Positions 33,550 through 44,946 of a DNA stretch of 64,000 nt are shown one piece after another; positions within the stretch are counted from its first letter, which is position 1; the number at the start of each line of letters is the position of its first letter. Position numbers and translations under genes: made by a program. A model generated the notes under the pieces. The model worked only from the letters and a program-made list of their open reading frames with translations, did not search any database and was not told the DNA's origin. This DNA is from Avena insularis (lineage: Eukaryota; Streptophyta; Magnoliopsida; Poales; Poaceae), in contig CM042691.1 in the NCBI GenBank assembly GCA_023614405.1, positions 171,340,927 through 171,404,926 on the forward strand, read 5' to 3'.

Positions 33550-34217
33550 TCCCGAAACTGATCTTCGGTGATCTGCGGGTCAATCTTCTGGATCTCCTTA
33601 AGACTTTTGCCTTCTTTATAAATCTTCTTCTTTATCCGGGTTCTCCAGCTGGCCAGGGCGGTGCTCATCTTTGTGAGGGCGGATTTGTTTACTTCGTTCC
33701 CATGATAATTTGTGTTCTGATACTTAGCGGGGAACTTGTATCTTGCATGCAGCTTCTCGAAGAGGAGTGTGCGCAAGTGGCCATTATCTTTATGCCCGAG
33801 ATTCTCGGTGTTGATCGAGATGGTTGTCCGGGTGATCGCCGCCACTTGCCCACCGTACCCTTTGACGACAAGGGCGGGCTCCAAAGGAACCCCTGATGGG
33901 CTCAGTTCGGTAATTTCCTCCCTGACCGTGCCGACCATGTTCGGGCGTCGGTCCTTCGGCTTCTTCTTCTTCTTCTTAGGAGGGTTGCTACCACTCCCTG
34001 TGCCCTCGCCGCCATCAGTGGTTTCATCGTCCGCCGTTCCTTCGGCTTCTTCCTCCGCGTCTTCCATCTCATCATCCTTGCTCTCCTGGGGATGGTATTC
34101 TTCATCGTCTTCTAGACGCTGGGCCGCCTCCCAGAATGTCAATTGTTTATTCGGAGGTCTTAGTTCTCCTTCAGCGCTGATGCGCTTAGAACATCCAGCC
34201 TCGTCGTTGTCACACAT
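33550..34217 (-). pseudogene. CACTA TNP1-like protein, C-terminus deleted
   Basis: Starts at ATG 34215-34217 (MCDNDEAGCSKR). It is rich in Asp/Glu, then has PPKKKKKKPKDRRPN, a likely nuclear signal, and a more ordered part with LRTLLFEKLHARYKFP and KMSTALASWRTRIKKK. The frame runs to the breakpoint near 33550 and then reads by chance into Harbinger sequence. The TNP1/TnpA-type partner of CACTA transposases binds subterminal repeats; I assign this by position and composition. Truncated, so not functional as it stands. Confidence 0.72.
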
Positions 34218-34521
34218 CTTTGCACTAATAAAAAACAAATAATTGGTTAAATGCACGGAAAAATCCGGCATGACCTTTGCTAATTTTCTTAAACTAGGAG
34301 TGCCCGATTTCTGCCGAAACGGAAGTTAATCAACATTCCGGCAAAAATCGAAACTCATTTCATTCAAGAACCTGCATACACGACATAATAAAGTGCTTCA
34401 TATACAAGCACAAACCATTTCACAACCACATCCATCCATCCCCAAAGACAATTACACAACCATATATACTTTTGTTATCAATTTAAGCAAGTGACAGCAA
34501 GCAAATGAGAATACAACAAAT

Positions 34522-36089
34522 GATCAAGTTCCTGTGAGGTGTAACTACTTTTGCATATTTTCTTACTACTAGCTAATCCAGAGCACATGGTTCAGCACTA
34601 ATCCAGAGCACATGGTTCACCAGCACATGGTCCTTGCATCTGTTCTTACTATTGCATCTTAAAGAAAATAGAGGGGCAATAGAAAATCTCACTTCTGACT
34701 CACATGGAGTACTAGATCATCATTGGATAGTTTCATAAGCAAGCAATAGCTTTTGTATACAAACATCATCAAAGCCTCAGCCTTTGCATCCTAGGCAGAG
34801 CTAAGTAATGAAGGGATTGTTCTTTGCAATGCTCTAAAGAAAATTCAGAGCTATAGAAAACCTCTATAACCAGTCAGCACTAGCACTAGCACTAGCACTG
34901 GTACTGGTACTAGCTATAGTTCCAGGAGTTCCAGGGCAAGGTCAAGGAGGAATAACCAGAACCGCAGACACTAGGGTAGCGTGCAACAACAACACAAGGC
35001 AACAAAGAACACAAGGTAAACCTCCAATCTTTTGATCCAACACTTGATCACGCACATGTATATACAATAGTTGTTGGGAAATATCCTCAGAATCATGCAA
35101 GAGACATGGTCCGCATCATAGGATCTTTAAGAAAAGGGCAAAATAGCACTTGTTCAAACTTCAGCCTAGGTCTCAGACTGTGCATCACTGACCAAGTGAT
35201 GACAGCATCCTGAGGTGTAACTAAAAACCATTCCTTGCATGATCATTACTGCATTTGAAATAACCAAGTGATGACAGCAAGATCATTCTGCATTTGAAAT
35301 GACCAAGTGATGACAGCAAGATCATTACTGCATTTGAAATAACCACACCTGTAACTAAAAACCATTCCTTGCATGATCATATGTTCCTTTTTACTGTTCT
35401 GAATTTATGATGTTGATCAAGTTCCTGTGAGGTGTAACTACTTTTGCATATTTTCTTACTACTAGCTAATCCAGAGCACATGGTTCAACACTAATCCAGA
35501 GCACATGGTTCACCAGCACATGGTCCTTGCATCTGTTCTTACTATTGCATCTTAAAGAAAATAGAGGGGCAATAGAAAATCCTCAGCTCTGTACTCACAT
35601 GGAGTACTAGATCATCATTGGATAGTTTCATAAGCAAGCAATAGCTTTTGTATACAAACATCATCAAAGCCTCAGCCTTTGCATCCTAGGCAGAGCTAAG
35701 TAATGAAGGGATTGTTCTTTGCAATGCTCTAAAGAAAATTCAGAGCTATAGAAAACCTCTATAACCAGTCAGCACTAGCACTAGCACTGGTACTGGTACT
35801 AGCTATAGTTCCAGGAGTTCCAGGACAAGGTCAAGGAGGAATAACTAGCAACTGTAGACACTAGGGTAGCAGGCAACAACAACACAAGGCAATAGCAACA
35901 CAAGGTAAACCTCCAATCTTTTGATCCAACACTTGATCACATACATGTATATACAATAGTTGTTGGGAAATATCCTCAGTAATCATGCAAGAGAAATGGT
36001 CTGCACATCATAGGATCTTTAAGAAAAGGGGCAGTAAAATAGCACTTGTTCAAACTTCAGCCTAGGTCTCAGACTGTGCATCACTGACC
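34522..36089. repeat. Direct repeat of about 675 bp, period 893 bp, inside CACTA2
   Basis: Unit 1 is about 34522-35194 and unit 2 about 35415-36089; both begin GATCAAGTTCCTGTGAGG and end CTCAGACTGTGCATCACTGA. They differ by few substitutions and small indels, including one fewer GCACTA unit near 35775. The segment lies between the TNP1-like gene and TNP2 and has no convincing gene, so it may be a long intron or spacer. Confidence 0.9.
35192..35345. repeat. 39-40-bp minisatellite between the two long repeat units
   Basis: Units starting CCAAGTGATGACAGC at 35192, 35264 and 35303, the last two 39-40 bp long with CATTTGAAAT. A longer flanking block (CTAAAAACCATTCCTTGCAT) also occurs twice, at about 35221 and 35357. 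Confidence 0.85.
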
Positions 36090-36469
36090 CAAGTTGATAC
36101 TTTATAGTTTTTAAACTAGATACCAGCCATTACAAAAAATGGTTTTCTATTGGGCACATCCCAAATTTTGGGTAGCACCTCACTAGAAATTAAGATAAAA
36201 ATCATCTGTCTATCATTAATCCATCTTATGAAAGTCACCATAAGCCAAATACATTAGTCACTTTCCTAAAAAATTCATTTAGGAGCCAATTTTTTTCTCT
36301 CTAAGATCATTGCAGCAAATGCTCACAGAGTATTGCTTATATATTTCCAATTCTAGTTTTTGTGTACCATCAGGATAAAATCCTGAATGAAAATTCTTCC
36401 ACATTTTCCCTTTACTCAAATTCTGTTATAGGAAAGGCAAACAGTCATGCTTGACTGCTAACTGAATCT

Positions 36470-36605
36470 TGAAGCAGAGAGGGAGAGAGGGAGAGACAGG
36501 GGAGGGAGAGGCTACTGAACCCTAACCATGGTCTGCAGAACCCTAACCATGGCCTGCAGAGAGAGGGGAGAGAGGGAGAGAGAGGGAGAGAGGGAGAGAG
36601 GGGAG
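36470..36605 (-). repeat. GA-rich tract (GAGAGAGGG type) in CACTA2
   Basis: Nearly pure purine on the plus strand with two copies of ACCCTAACCATGG(T/C)CTGCAGA between. It is followed by a GC-rich block (36600-36830) that encodes only repetitive Pro/Gly/Arg frames. No gene called. Confidence 0.7.
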
Positions 36606-36864
36606 AGGCGACGCTCACCTGGACGACGACCAGTGGCGGACCTCCTCCTCGGACACGGGCCTCCTCCTGAGACGCGGGTGGACCTCCTCCTCGGACACGT
36701 ACGGGCGGACCTCCTCCTCCTCGGGCGTGGGCAGGCCTCCTCCTCCTCAGACGCAGCGGCGGCGGATCGAGAGCGGCGGCGGCGGTCCTTCGGCTTCGGG
36801 CTGAGAGACGATGGAGAGATGGGGATGAGAGAGGGGGTCGGGCGCCACGTGTGGATAAAGCCAC

Positions 36865-36942
36865 TTAGGCGTAGCGCACTGAGCCATAGTGCGCTACGGA
36901 TATCTGTAGCGCACTATGGGCTAGTGCGCTACGCCTATCGGC
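36865..36942. repeat. Internal block of CACTA subterminal-type repeats
   Basis: Alternating GTAGCGCAC and GTGCGCTACG motifs in both orientations, the same unit found at the element ends, but here between TNP2 and the TNP1-like gene. CACTA1 has a similar internal pair at about 31650-31682 after its purine tract. Confidence 0.75.
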
Positions 36943-37041
36943 TTCTAACTACTGCATAAGAGAACTACAGCCCCACTAGCTAACAACTATACTAGCCTAT
37001 CCCACTGGTTCTGCCCACTACTCTATTCTAAACCTGAGAGC

Positions 37042-37067
37042 ACCTAGGTTCGAATCCTGGTGCCCCA
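37042..37067 (+). ncRNA. tRNA-like T-arm remnant (pol III B-box)
   Basis: GGTTCGAATCC at 37047-37057 is a consensus B box. CTAGG-TTCGAAT-CCTGG folds into a five-pair stem with a 7-base loop, followed by TGCCCCA and a T run. I see no matching 5' acceptor strand, so it is a tRNA-derived remnant (SINE-like or pseudogene), not a working tRNA. Confidence 0.4.
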
Positions 37068-37379
37068 ATTTTTTGTTTTGATTTTAAAAATACTTTTAAA
37101 TATTCCAAAAAATGCCCAAAAGTGGTGATATATGCCATAGAAGTTTTATTTTGATTTTAAAATACTTTTAAATATTCCAAAAGTAATAATATTCCAAAAA
37201 TGCCCAAAAATATGATTTAAAGTATAACTAAATTTCATAATACTTTGTCCATGAATATTACAATCTTTTTCGACCACGCGTTTACAATATTTTTTGAGCT
37301 AGCGTTTTACAATCTTTTTTCCCTTCTTTGTCGCGGTTGAATAATTTAGCCCCGGCACTTTAATGTTTCTTCTTTCGAA

Positions 37380-40360
37380 CGGGCTACCTTTTTGGGTAGG
37401 GTTGTCCTTTTTCTTCTTGTGATGTATGTTGCTGCATCGTAGTCGTCGTCATCTTCAATCTTTGATCGCATCGGTCAAGTCTTGCTCGTTGGCGACTCCA
37501 TCCATTCCGATGATGTTTCTTTTTCCTCTCCTCACGACAACACGGCTAGGATTTGTTGGGTCGGTATTGAAAAAACATTGGTCCACTTTGGTAGCCAGTA
37601 CCCACGGTTCATTTTTCGCGGCCACGTTTGCACCGGCGGCCTTGGATTTGGCTGCTTCGGGTATAACCATGGTTGTGAAATATCGGTCTTCTCTTTCGAC
37701 GCTCTTTGCCCATCTGACACGGAACATCGGCACCTTTTCTCCACAGTAGTCGAGCTCCCAGATCTCCTCGATTCTTCCGTAGAATCTTTCCTTCACGTTG
37801 TCATCGGTGTAGAATTTCGACGTTACGCCTTAGTTCTGATAATCACACTTGTTGTCCTTTTCCTCCGTGTAGAATGTGTAGCCGTTGATATCATACGCCT
37901 GATAGGTCACCAGGTTTTGCATCGGTCCCTGCGACAAGGTGAATATGATCTTTTCCGTGTCGGAAGAATGTGAGCGCTGGGATTATCAAGGAGCGCCTAA
38001 ACCAACGCGGAAATCTAAGTTGTGCTCTTTGATTATTTCTCCTCGGCCCTCTATATGCCCCGGCCATCGTATTTCTTCTCGATTAACCTTTTGTGCTTCG
38101 CACTCAAGGATCGACCAGTTCTAAATGCGAAGCGCCGACGAGGTTTGCTCGATCAAAGTCTCGCGTCGAAAATCAAGTCGCATGCAAGATGCGACGACCC
38201 TCTCGGTGACCAGATCCGTCGAGCTTGCCAAGGTGTTCTAACGGAAGACCGACAGGGTTCTCGATGTTCAGATAATTCGTGCAGAAAGAGATGCACTCTT
38301 AGCCGTAAAGCCCTTGGCTATGCTTCCATCTCGACGGACCTGTTATAACGTATCCTTTGATGTGTCTGCTCATCCTTCGAACGCCATCATGCTGCGGAGG
38401 AACATCGCCCGAGTTGTACGATGTCCTCCACGACATGGACCAGCAGATGCACCATAATGTCGAAGAATGCGGTGGGAAGTAGACCTCAAGCTCACATAGT
38501 ATCACCACGATCTCCTCCTGTAGCCTTCCGAGCTGATTCAAGCCAATCGACTTCCTAGAGATGACGCCGAAAAACTTGCATAGGCCAAATAACGCTTTCA
38601 CGACGTGTTTCGCCCATTATCCCTCTTAGTGCGACCGGAAGTACTGCGTCATTAGCACGACACGCCGTGAGACTTCATGCCATCGAACCTCTCGCTTCGC
38701 CTAGGTATCCGCTTATCTTGCCCGCGTGGCCGTAAGGAAATTTGACTCTAGAAGGCACTTGAAAACTGTTGATCTCATCCTCGGCTTAGAGTGAAGCAAG
38801 AAGGAGGGCAGTAATATTCGCTCTTCTTGAACTTTTTACCCTTCCGACGACCTTGTGTCGCTCCGACTCATGATCATCGCCATCTTCCTGATCATCGAGT
38901 AGTGTGTCCTCCGTGAAGCTCCTTCGGATACCCAAGCATATCAGGTCGTGCCTTGCTTTGGACCATCTTCGTCCCTATCCGCATGTTGATTATGGTGGCG
39001 ACCAGACTCTCGCACGTTTTCGTGATATGCATGATGTCGAGGCTATGAGGCGGAGAAACTTCCAAGATGGCAACTCCTAGAAAACAGACCTTGTTTTCCA
39101 TACCTTCATCACCGCTTGTCTTGTTGCTGCCTCTTTCGCTTCTTTCCGTGCTTAGGACAATCTTTCCAGCTTTTTCAGCAACTCTTCCACTTCTTCGCTG
39201 CTCCTACACTCGGGATTCCTCGGGTCTCGATTTGCCATCGAATAGGTCTCCACGCTTTTCTCCATGGATCATTCTTGCCGAGCCACCTCCGTGCGCCATG
39301 AACACGGTTTTCGATGACCACGGATCTTTCTCTAGTTGGAGATAGCTTGTCTTATCCATGCACCTAACGCATGCACAGAATCCTTGGATAACCTGCCCTG
39401 AGATATACCCGCAACCCGGATAGTCTTGCACCGTAGTGACCAACGGGGCTGTCATAGTGAAATAATCTCGTGCGACGGCCGTAAGTATTGGCTCGATTCT
39501 ATAACGTGGCTAGCTCCTCTTTCAACAGCCCGAGATATGATTGATGTCGGTACCAGTTGTTTCGCCCTTGAATTAGCATACTCATTTGTATGTACTTCTT
39601 CTTCATGCACAACCATGGAGGGAGGTTGTACATCCATACAAACACGGTCAATTGTGCGGTTGCTCGCTACCGAACGGATCGAGTCCATCGGTGCTCGCAC
39701 CAAGCCCGATGTTCCTCGAATCTCCACCAATTCGAATTCGAGGTCCAAGCTTTCACCCGGCTAGCATCCGAAGGCGCGCGAGCTCATCCTTTTCGGGTCA
39801 TCATCATCTCCTGCTTCTTCCTTTCCATGCCATCGCATGAGCTTCGCCTTAGGGTCCGCGAAAATAGCGCAGACGAGGAGTGATAGGAAAGTACCATACC
39901 ACTTTTCGAGGTGCTTTTTCCCTTTCTTGTATCGACTCACGCCGCACACCGGACATGTGGTTTTCTCCGCCCTCGATAAATGATGCAATCGTTGATGCAT
40001 ACGTGATATCTAACGTGCGGTAGATCGAGAGGATGACGATTTTCTTGGCATCCTCGATACTAGTTGGACATGTGTTCTCCCGGAGACGATCGTGCTGTAA
40101 TGCCATCATATCGTCTAAGCTTGGCCGCTCAATTTGTGCTTTGCCTTCATCTCCATAGCCTTGAGCATTACATTCAACCGGTATCATCGGCCTGCATCCT
40201 TCATACAATGGGGTAACCGCGTCTTTCTCAAGTTGCGCAAGCTTGGCTTTCTCTCTAGCGGCAGCCCTAGCGTTACTCGTCTGCTTGAGAAGCAGCTCTT
40301 GCACATAAGGGTCCCGCACCCACCGACGTTGTTCCATCGTAACCGCTTCCTCCGCATCTA
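37380..40360 (-). pseudogene. CACTA transposase TNP2, strongly decayed
   Basis: Fragments appear in the right order on the minus strand, in several frames: KDAVTPLYEGCRP (about 40230), KAPRKVVWYFPITPRLRYF (about 39880), GYISGQVIQGF and RCMDKTSYLQLEKDPWSSKT (about 39330), LDIMHITK and KELHGG (about 39030), ALFGLCKFFGVISRKSIG and RLQEEIVVILCELE (about 38550; DUF4218-type), and GRIEEIWELDYCGEKVPM with RVVVRRGKRNIIGMDG (37460-37790; DUF4216-type). TNP2 carries out CACTA excision and insertion. Many small deletions and stops break the frame, so no product is expected. Confidence 0.85.
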
Positions 40361-40904
40361 GATCATCATCATCCCTTCCGCTCGCACCTTCACCATCTCC
40401 AGAGACTCTTCATCATCTCGCCTGCTTCGCCGTGATGATGATCATCGCCATGTTGGCCACCTTCACCGCTCCATCATCTACGCCATCGCTTATCCAACGA
40501 GTGTATCCATCCATGAAACCATGGCGAGCAGGTGCGCTGCAGATTCCCGAACTGGTCGATCACCCGCTTGAGTTTGCATCTTCGCACGGACATCTTATAT
40601 CTGTCTTTGTTATTTCAGATCATGTCGGCCGTCGACATTTCAAAAATCTAGCCACAATGCCTTCGCTCATTATGCGACCATTTTTGCTCGCACGGTGTAC
40701 ACGGTACAATTTTGAAGTCTATTAGAACCACATAATGAATGCATGCATGCAATGGTCGATAGAAAATTTCGCATGACCTATCCTAAAATTAGGACCTTTG
40801 CGAATGTTAAAAAATCTTGCCAAAATGGAAATGAATCAACATTTTGGCAAAACAAATGGCAACTTGTTCACATACAAACACAAGAGAGAGAGAGAGAGAC
40901 CGAT

Positions 40905-41075
40905 CCATACACACATGAACATATCATTATCCTCTCCATACACACATGCATGAGCATCATCGATACTCTCCATATACACACACATATGACCATCGATCCT
41001 CTCCACATACACACATCATGAGCATCGATCATCTACATACATATGAGCACATCATCCATATACACATGAACACAT
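40905..41075. repeat. ACACATG-rich short repeats in CACTA2
   Basis: Repeated (CC)ATACACACATGAGCAT-like motifs with irregular spacing, preceded by a (GA)n run at about 40884-40898. It lies between TNP2 and the subterminal repeats, in the 5' untranslated part of the element. No gene seen. Confidence 0.65.
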
Positions 41076-41339
41076 CCTTACATGGACAACTTACCGAGAT
41101 GAGAGACCGATCGCGAGAAAGATGGAAAGGAGAGGTGCGTCGGAGAGAAGGATAGATGAGAGACCGGAGACCTCCTCTATTACTTATATATGTAACATCC
41201 AAAGCAAGTTTTACATGCTAAAAATGGTGAATGTGTGGAGAAATTGAGGTGGGAAGGAGAAGATCTGACTAGATCTAAGGAGGAAGAAGAAGGGAAAGTG
41301 AAGTGTGGGGTGGTGGATGTGGTCACACATGTGCACATA

Positions 41340-41769
41340 AAGTGTCATCCTAAAGAATGACACATCCATGGGTGGCCCTAGTGCGCCATGCAGAGCATAA
41401 ACATCTGTGGCGCACTATGCCATGTGCGCCACGGATGTTTTACCGTGGGCGCACTAGGCCGAGTGCGCCATGTAAGTTTGTGGTCGTTTGCAGCAGGGGG
41501 CATGCGCTAGGCGAGCGCACCACCCCCATGTGCGCCATAGATGACACTAACAACCGTGGCGCACATGACTATAGTGCGCCAGATGTTTGGCGGCGCCAAC
41601 AGGGCCTGCCCCACACATCTGTGGTGCACTATAGTCATGTGCGCCACGGTTGTTCTAGTTATTAGTAGGGCACTGCCCACAGGTGAGCCACGCCTGTTTT
41701 AGCCGTGGGGCACTTCAACCATGTGAGCCACGGATGTGCTGATTACCTATAGCCGTTTTCCTAGTAGTG
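41340..41769. repeat. CACTA2 terminal region with subterminal repeats and TIR
   Basis: Terminus TTTTCCTAGTAGTG ends at 41769. Inside are many GTGGCGCAC / GTGCGCCACGG copies in both orientations. It aligns with the right end of CACTA1 (about 32100-32454), but CACTA2 has lost single or paired bases at several of the repeats. Confidence 0.88.
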
Positions 41770-42564
41770 ACATACATGAGAATATGATGCTGCCTAAATC
41801 AGATGTATTTCTTACTCTTTGGAATGATGGACCAAGCATGGATGAGAGGGACAAGCATTGGAGCATGGCCATGCATGGAAATGGCAGCAAGCATGTGATG
41901 ATCCAAGAGAAGGCCACGGATGAAGATTTCAGAACTTTGAGGCCACCATAATGAAGAAAGAAGGCTTGGACGAAATATTCAAGATCAATACTTCACGAAT
42001 TCGTCCATAGCTTAATATGGTGCTGTGACACCTTTATTTTGGGCCAGGCTCATGTAATTTTCACAGGATTTTAATTAGCCACTTTTTAGAGTCCGTATTT
42101 GAGGGGAAAAGGACTTCTAGGGTTGGATTCGGCCACCACTTCCATGGCTGGCCGAAACCCCACCTTTTCCTCCTTAAATACTCCCCATAGCCGTCACCCT
42201 AGACTCGGATTTTGTTTAGACATTAAGTTAGACATCGTAGCAACTTCGCCAAGGCTCGAGCGTCGTAGAGGCCTCTTGTACTTCGCACCTATACAGGATC
42301 CCACCTATTTCAATAAAGCTTTCCTCTTAATCTGCAATATCTTGATTGCAATATTGGTTCTTACTTGTTCTCGATTTCAGGTAGGAATTAAGACCCTCGC
42401 TGGTCAGGCTAATCGTGTTTCCGCAGGATCGGTAACCTTCAGGAGATTGGTCTAGCGATTGCATTGGCCCTCATGCTCGCACGTGTAGTCGGATCGTCAA
42501 GCCTGAACTCCACCAAATCTATTATTGCCATCTCATCGAAAGATCGGACACCTTTGCCCTATCA
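41770..42564 (+). repeat. 5' LTR of element D, 5'-truncated
   Basis: Starts at ACATACATGAG, equivalent to position 14524 of the C LTR, and ends CCCTATCA. AATAAA is present at 42312-42317. Shares diagnostic bases with the 5' LTR of C. Confidence 0.92.
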
Positions 42565-42566
42565 AG

Positions 42567-42576
42567 TGGTATCAGA
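42567..42576 (+). promoter_or_regulatory. Primer binding site of element D
   Basis: TGGTATCAGA, identical in position and context to element C (2 bp after the LTR). Confidence 0.8.
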
Positions 42577-43687
42577 TTTCAGGTTGCTCGGTGAGATTTT
42601 ACTGTTTTCGTAGATTAGATCTGTTTTTACCTATAACCCACGAAAAAGCCAAAAACACAGTTAGAGTGAAGATCCATCCCATAACCAATCTATGCCTCGC
42701 ATTATCTTTTCAGTTTTTGCATTGTTGAATTTGTGTCTATATCGTCGCGTCGAGTTGCTGGTCTTAGTGTCTCGTCCCTTAGAGTTTCGAGTTCTGATCA
42801 TAGTAGTCACCGCCACACTCGCCGATCACCGCCACCATATTCCGCCACCATATTCCGCCACCATACACCCAGCCACCATAAACCCTAAAACTCCGCCTCC
42901 GCCTTCCTACCGCGACACGGATCCGATCATCTTTCCTGTCACGGCACGAGTCCGAGTTGAGTTATTGTTTCCTAGTTATTTCTTTTTACTTTCCTTCTTT
43001 GTTGTTTCCGTGTTAAGCTAAAGTCCGTGTCAATCTCAGAGTTCGGTCGTAAGTACAGAAGGAGAGCAAAAAAAAGTCTGGAACCGCCTCCGAAAAAAAT
43101 ATCTGGCTATACTAGTTTTCGGCTCTAGGGATCACTTTTCTCCATCAGCCGTTATAGCGATCTTTTTTTGGCGCCTGCACGCTTTCCGGAGCAAAATAAA
43201 AAAATTCGAAAAAAAAATTTGGGGCTAACCTATTTTTAGATCCGTAGATCAGTTCTAGACACTCGCCATCATAGTGATTTTCCACCTCTCGGTTTGCTTT
43301 TCAGGGTGCCATATCATCATACATTGCTTGTTGTGTTGCGTCATGACATCGTTGGTGATCTAGGCTCGCGTCTCTAGTACGGTCTAGCCTAGGACCAGCA
43401 CAGTACCGTCGTTGAGCATTCTTTCAACTTTTGCATTGCTGTTTTGATAATTGCTAACCCCTTTGCTAAGCCTTCCTAGAGCTCCACAGATATCCTCCAC
43501 GTGTGGTGTCTCGACTCCCGGTAATCGCTCGGTTCAATCTCTGGACCCACTGATCCTCGCGGTTCCACATCGCCTTTTCCTGCTGTTTGGTAAGAACTTG
43601 TAAGAGCTCCGTATATTGCTTGACGGATTACGCGTGCCTTCCACCATATTTCTGTAGTATATACCTATGCTTTTTAAAGGACTAACC
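42577..43687 (+). other. Untranslated leader of element D
   Basis: Same leader as in element C with small differences in A-run lengths. No gene seen. Confidence 0.6.
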
Positions 43688-44946
43688 ATGACAGATACTT
43701 CGCGGAACCCTGCCACAATGACGAACGAAGAACTCCATGCCCACTTCTCCGAGCTCTTGGTCAGTCGCGCTGAAGACGTGGATACACGCCTAGGGGAGTT
43801 TGACACCAAGCTCACCAATGTCGTGGACAAGATCAATAGACTCGAGAAATCCTTCAACGCCAAGCTTGACGCTCGGTTCAAGGAGATTTTGAATAGATTG
43901 CCAGACACACTGCACCGCACATGGCGCATGATTCGATCATGGGTCGCATTCGTTCGATTGCCGCCGCACTTTAGCCGACGACAAGATTTGGCCGCTCAGA
44001 CATTGCGGCTGCTGCTGTGACATTGGGGACAGACGACGGGTACTACTACGACCCCGATGACGACGATCAGTTTGACGAGGAGGTTGAACAACCTCCAGAG
44101 GTACCTACTGGCCGTCCCCGACATTACTACCACAACGCTCGACCACCGGTACGTGATGATGATCATGTTGCAAAGCTTAAATTAAATATTCCATCTTTTG
44201 AGGGTAAATATAATCCTGATGCATATCTTACATGGGAGATGGAAGTAGAACAACGTTTTGCATGTTTAAAATATCCTTAGAATATGCGTGTTAGTGCTGC
44301 TACATGTGAATTTACTAAATTTTCTTCCCTTTGGTGGTCTGAGTATTGTCATTTAAATCCTACTACTATTCTTAGTACTTGGACTGCTTTAAAAACTGCT
44401 ATGCGTGTTCGTTTTGTACCTCCCACTTATCAACGTGATTTACTAAAGAATCTGACACGTTTAGAGCAAGGGAAAAATTCTGTAGAAGAGTATTACCAGG
44501 AATTGCAAACGGGGATGGTTCGGTGTGGTCTTGTTGAATCTACTGAACAAATGCTTGCACATTTCTTTGGTGGATTAAACAAGGACATTCAGCACATATT
44601 AGATTATAAGGAATATAATTCTATCACTCGTTTGTTTCATCTTGCTTGCAAAGCTGAACGTGAAGTGCAGGATCGCCAAACACCATGGAGGAGTACTAAT
44701 AATTCTGCAGGTCGCACATCCACTTGGACATCCCGACAATCAGCGCCTCCTTCTCGTGATTCGCCACCAGCTACTACCACATCCAAGGCCACCACAAGAT
44801 TTCCAGCTGCTCCTCCACCATCATCCAATGCTCCTGCTCGTAGTGCATCTTCTATGGGTTCCACGGGTAAGACAAAGGATATACAATGCCGCAAGTGCTG
44901 GGGTTTTGGTCATATTGAGAGACAGTGCACAACACAACGTGTGATG
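43688..44946 (+). pseudogene. Element D gag
   Basis: Starts at ATG 43688 (MTDTSRNPATMTNEE). The linker near 43905-44015 is rearranged against element C by many small indels, which shifts the frame (44017-44280). A TAG at 44278-44280 stands where C has GAG. The capsid core at 44284 onward is open and includes LKLNIPSFEGKYNPDAYLTW upstream, the stretch C has lost, and YYQELQTGMVRCG. Zinc knuckle CRKCWGFGHIERQC near 44890-44930. Unlike C, the frame runs on into protease. Confidence 0.9.

Larger units (their letters stand above)
33550..41769 (-). mobile_element. CACTA2, large CACTA (En/Spm) element lacking its 3' end
   Basis: The plus-strand right end is TTTTCCTAGTAGTG at 41769, the 5' terminus of a minus-strand element. 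Subterminal GTGGCGCAC-type repeats at 41340-41740 are followed by a decayed TNP2 (about 37380-40360) and a TNP1-like gene (33550-34217). The left end is missing: the TNP1-like coding region is cut at 33550 against Harbinger copy 2. The right end lies in the 5' LTR of D. No target duplication can be checked because the left end is lost. Confidence 0.87.

Noticed and set aside
33736..34242. 168-codon plus-strand Ser/Val-rich frame
   Set aside because: Antisense shadow of the acidic TNP1-like frame.
36445..36959. Pro/Gly/Arg-rich frames on both strands near the CACTA2 GA tract
   Set aside because: Low complexity, overlapping on both strands, no domain, and running into subterminal repeats.
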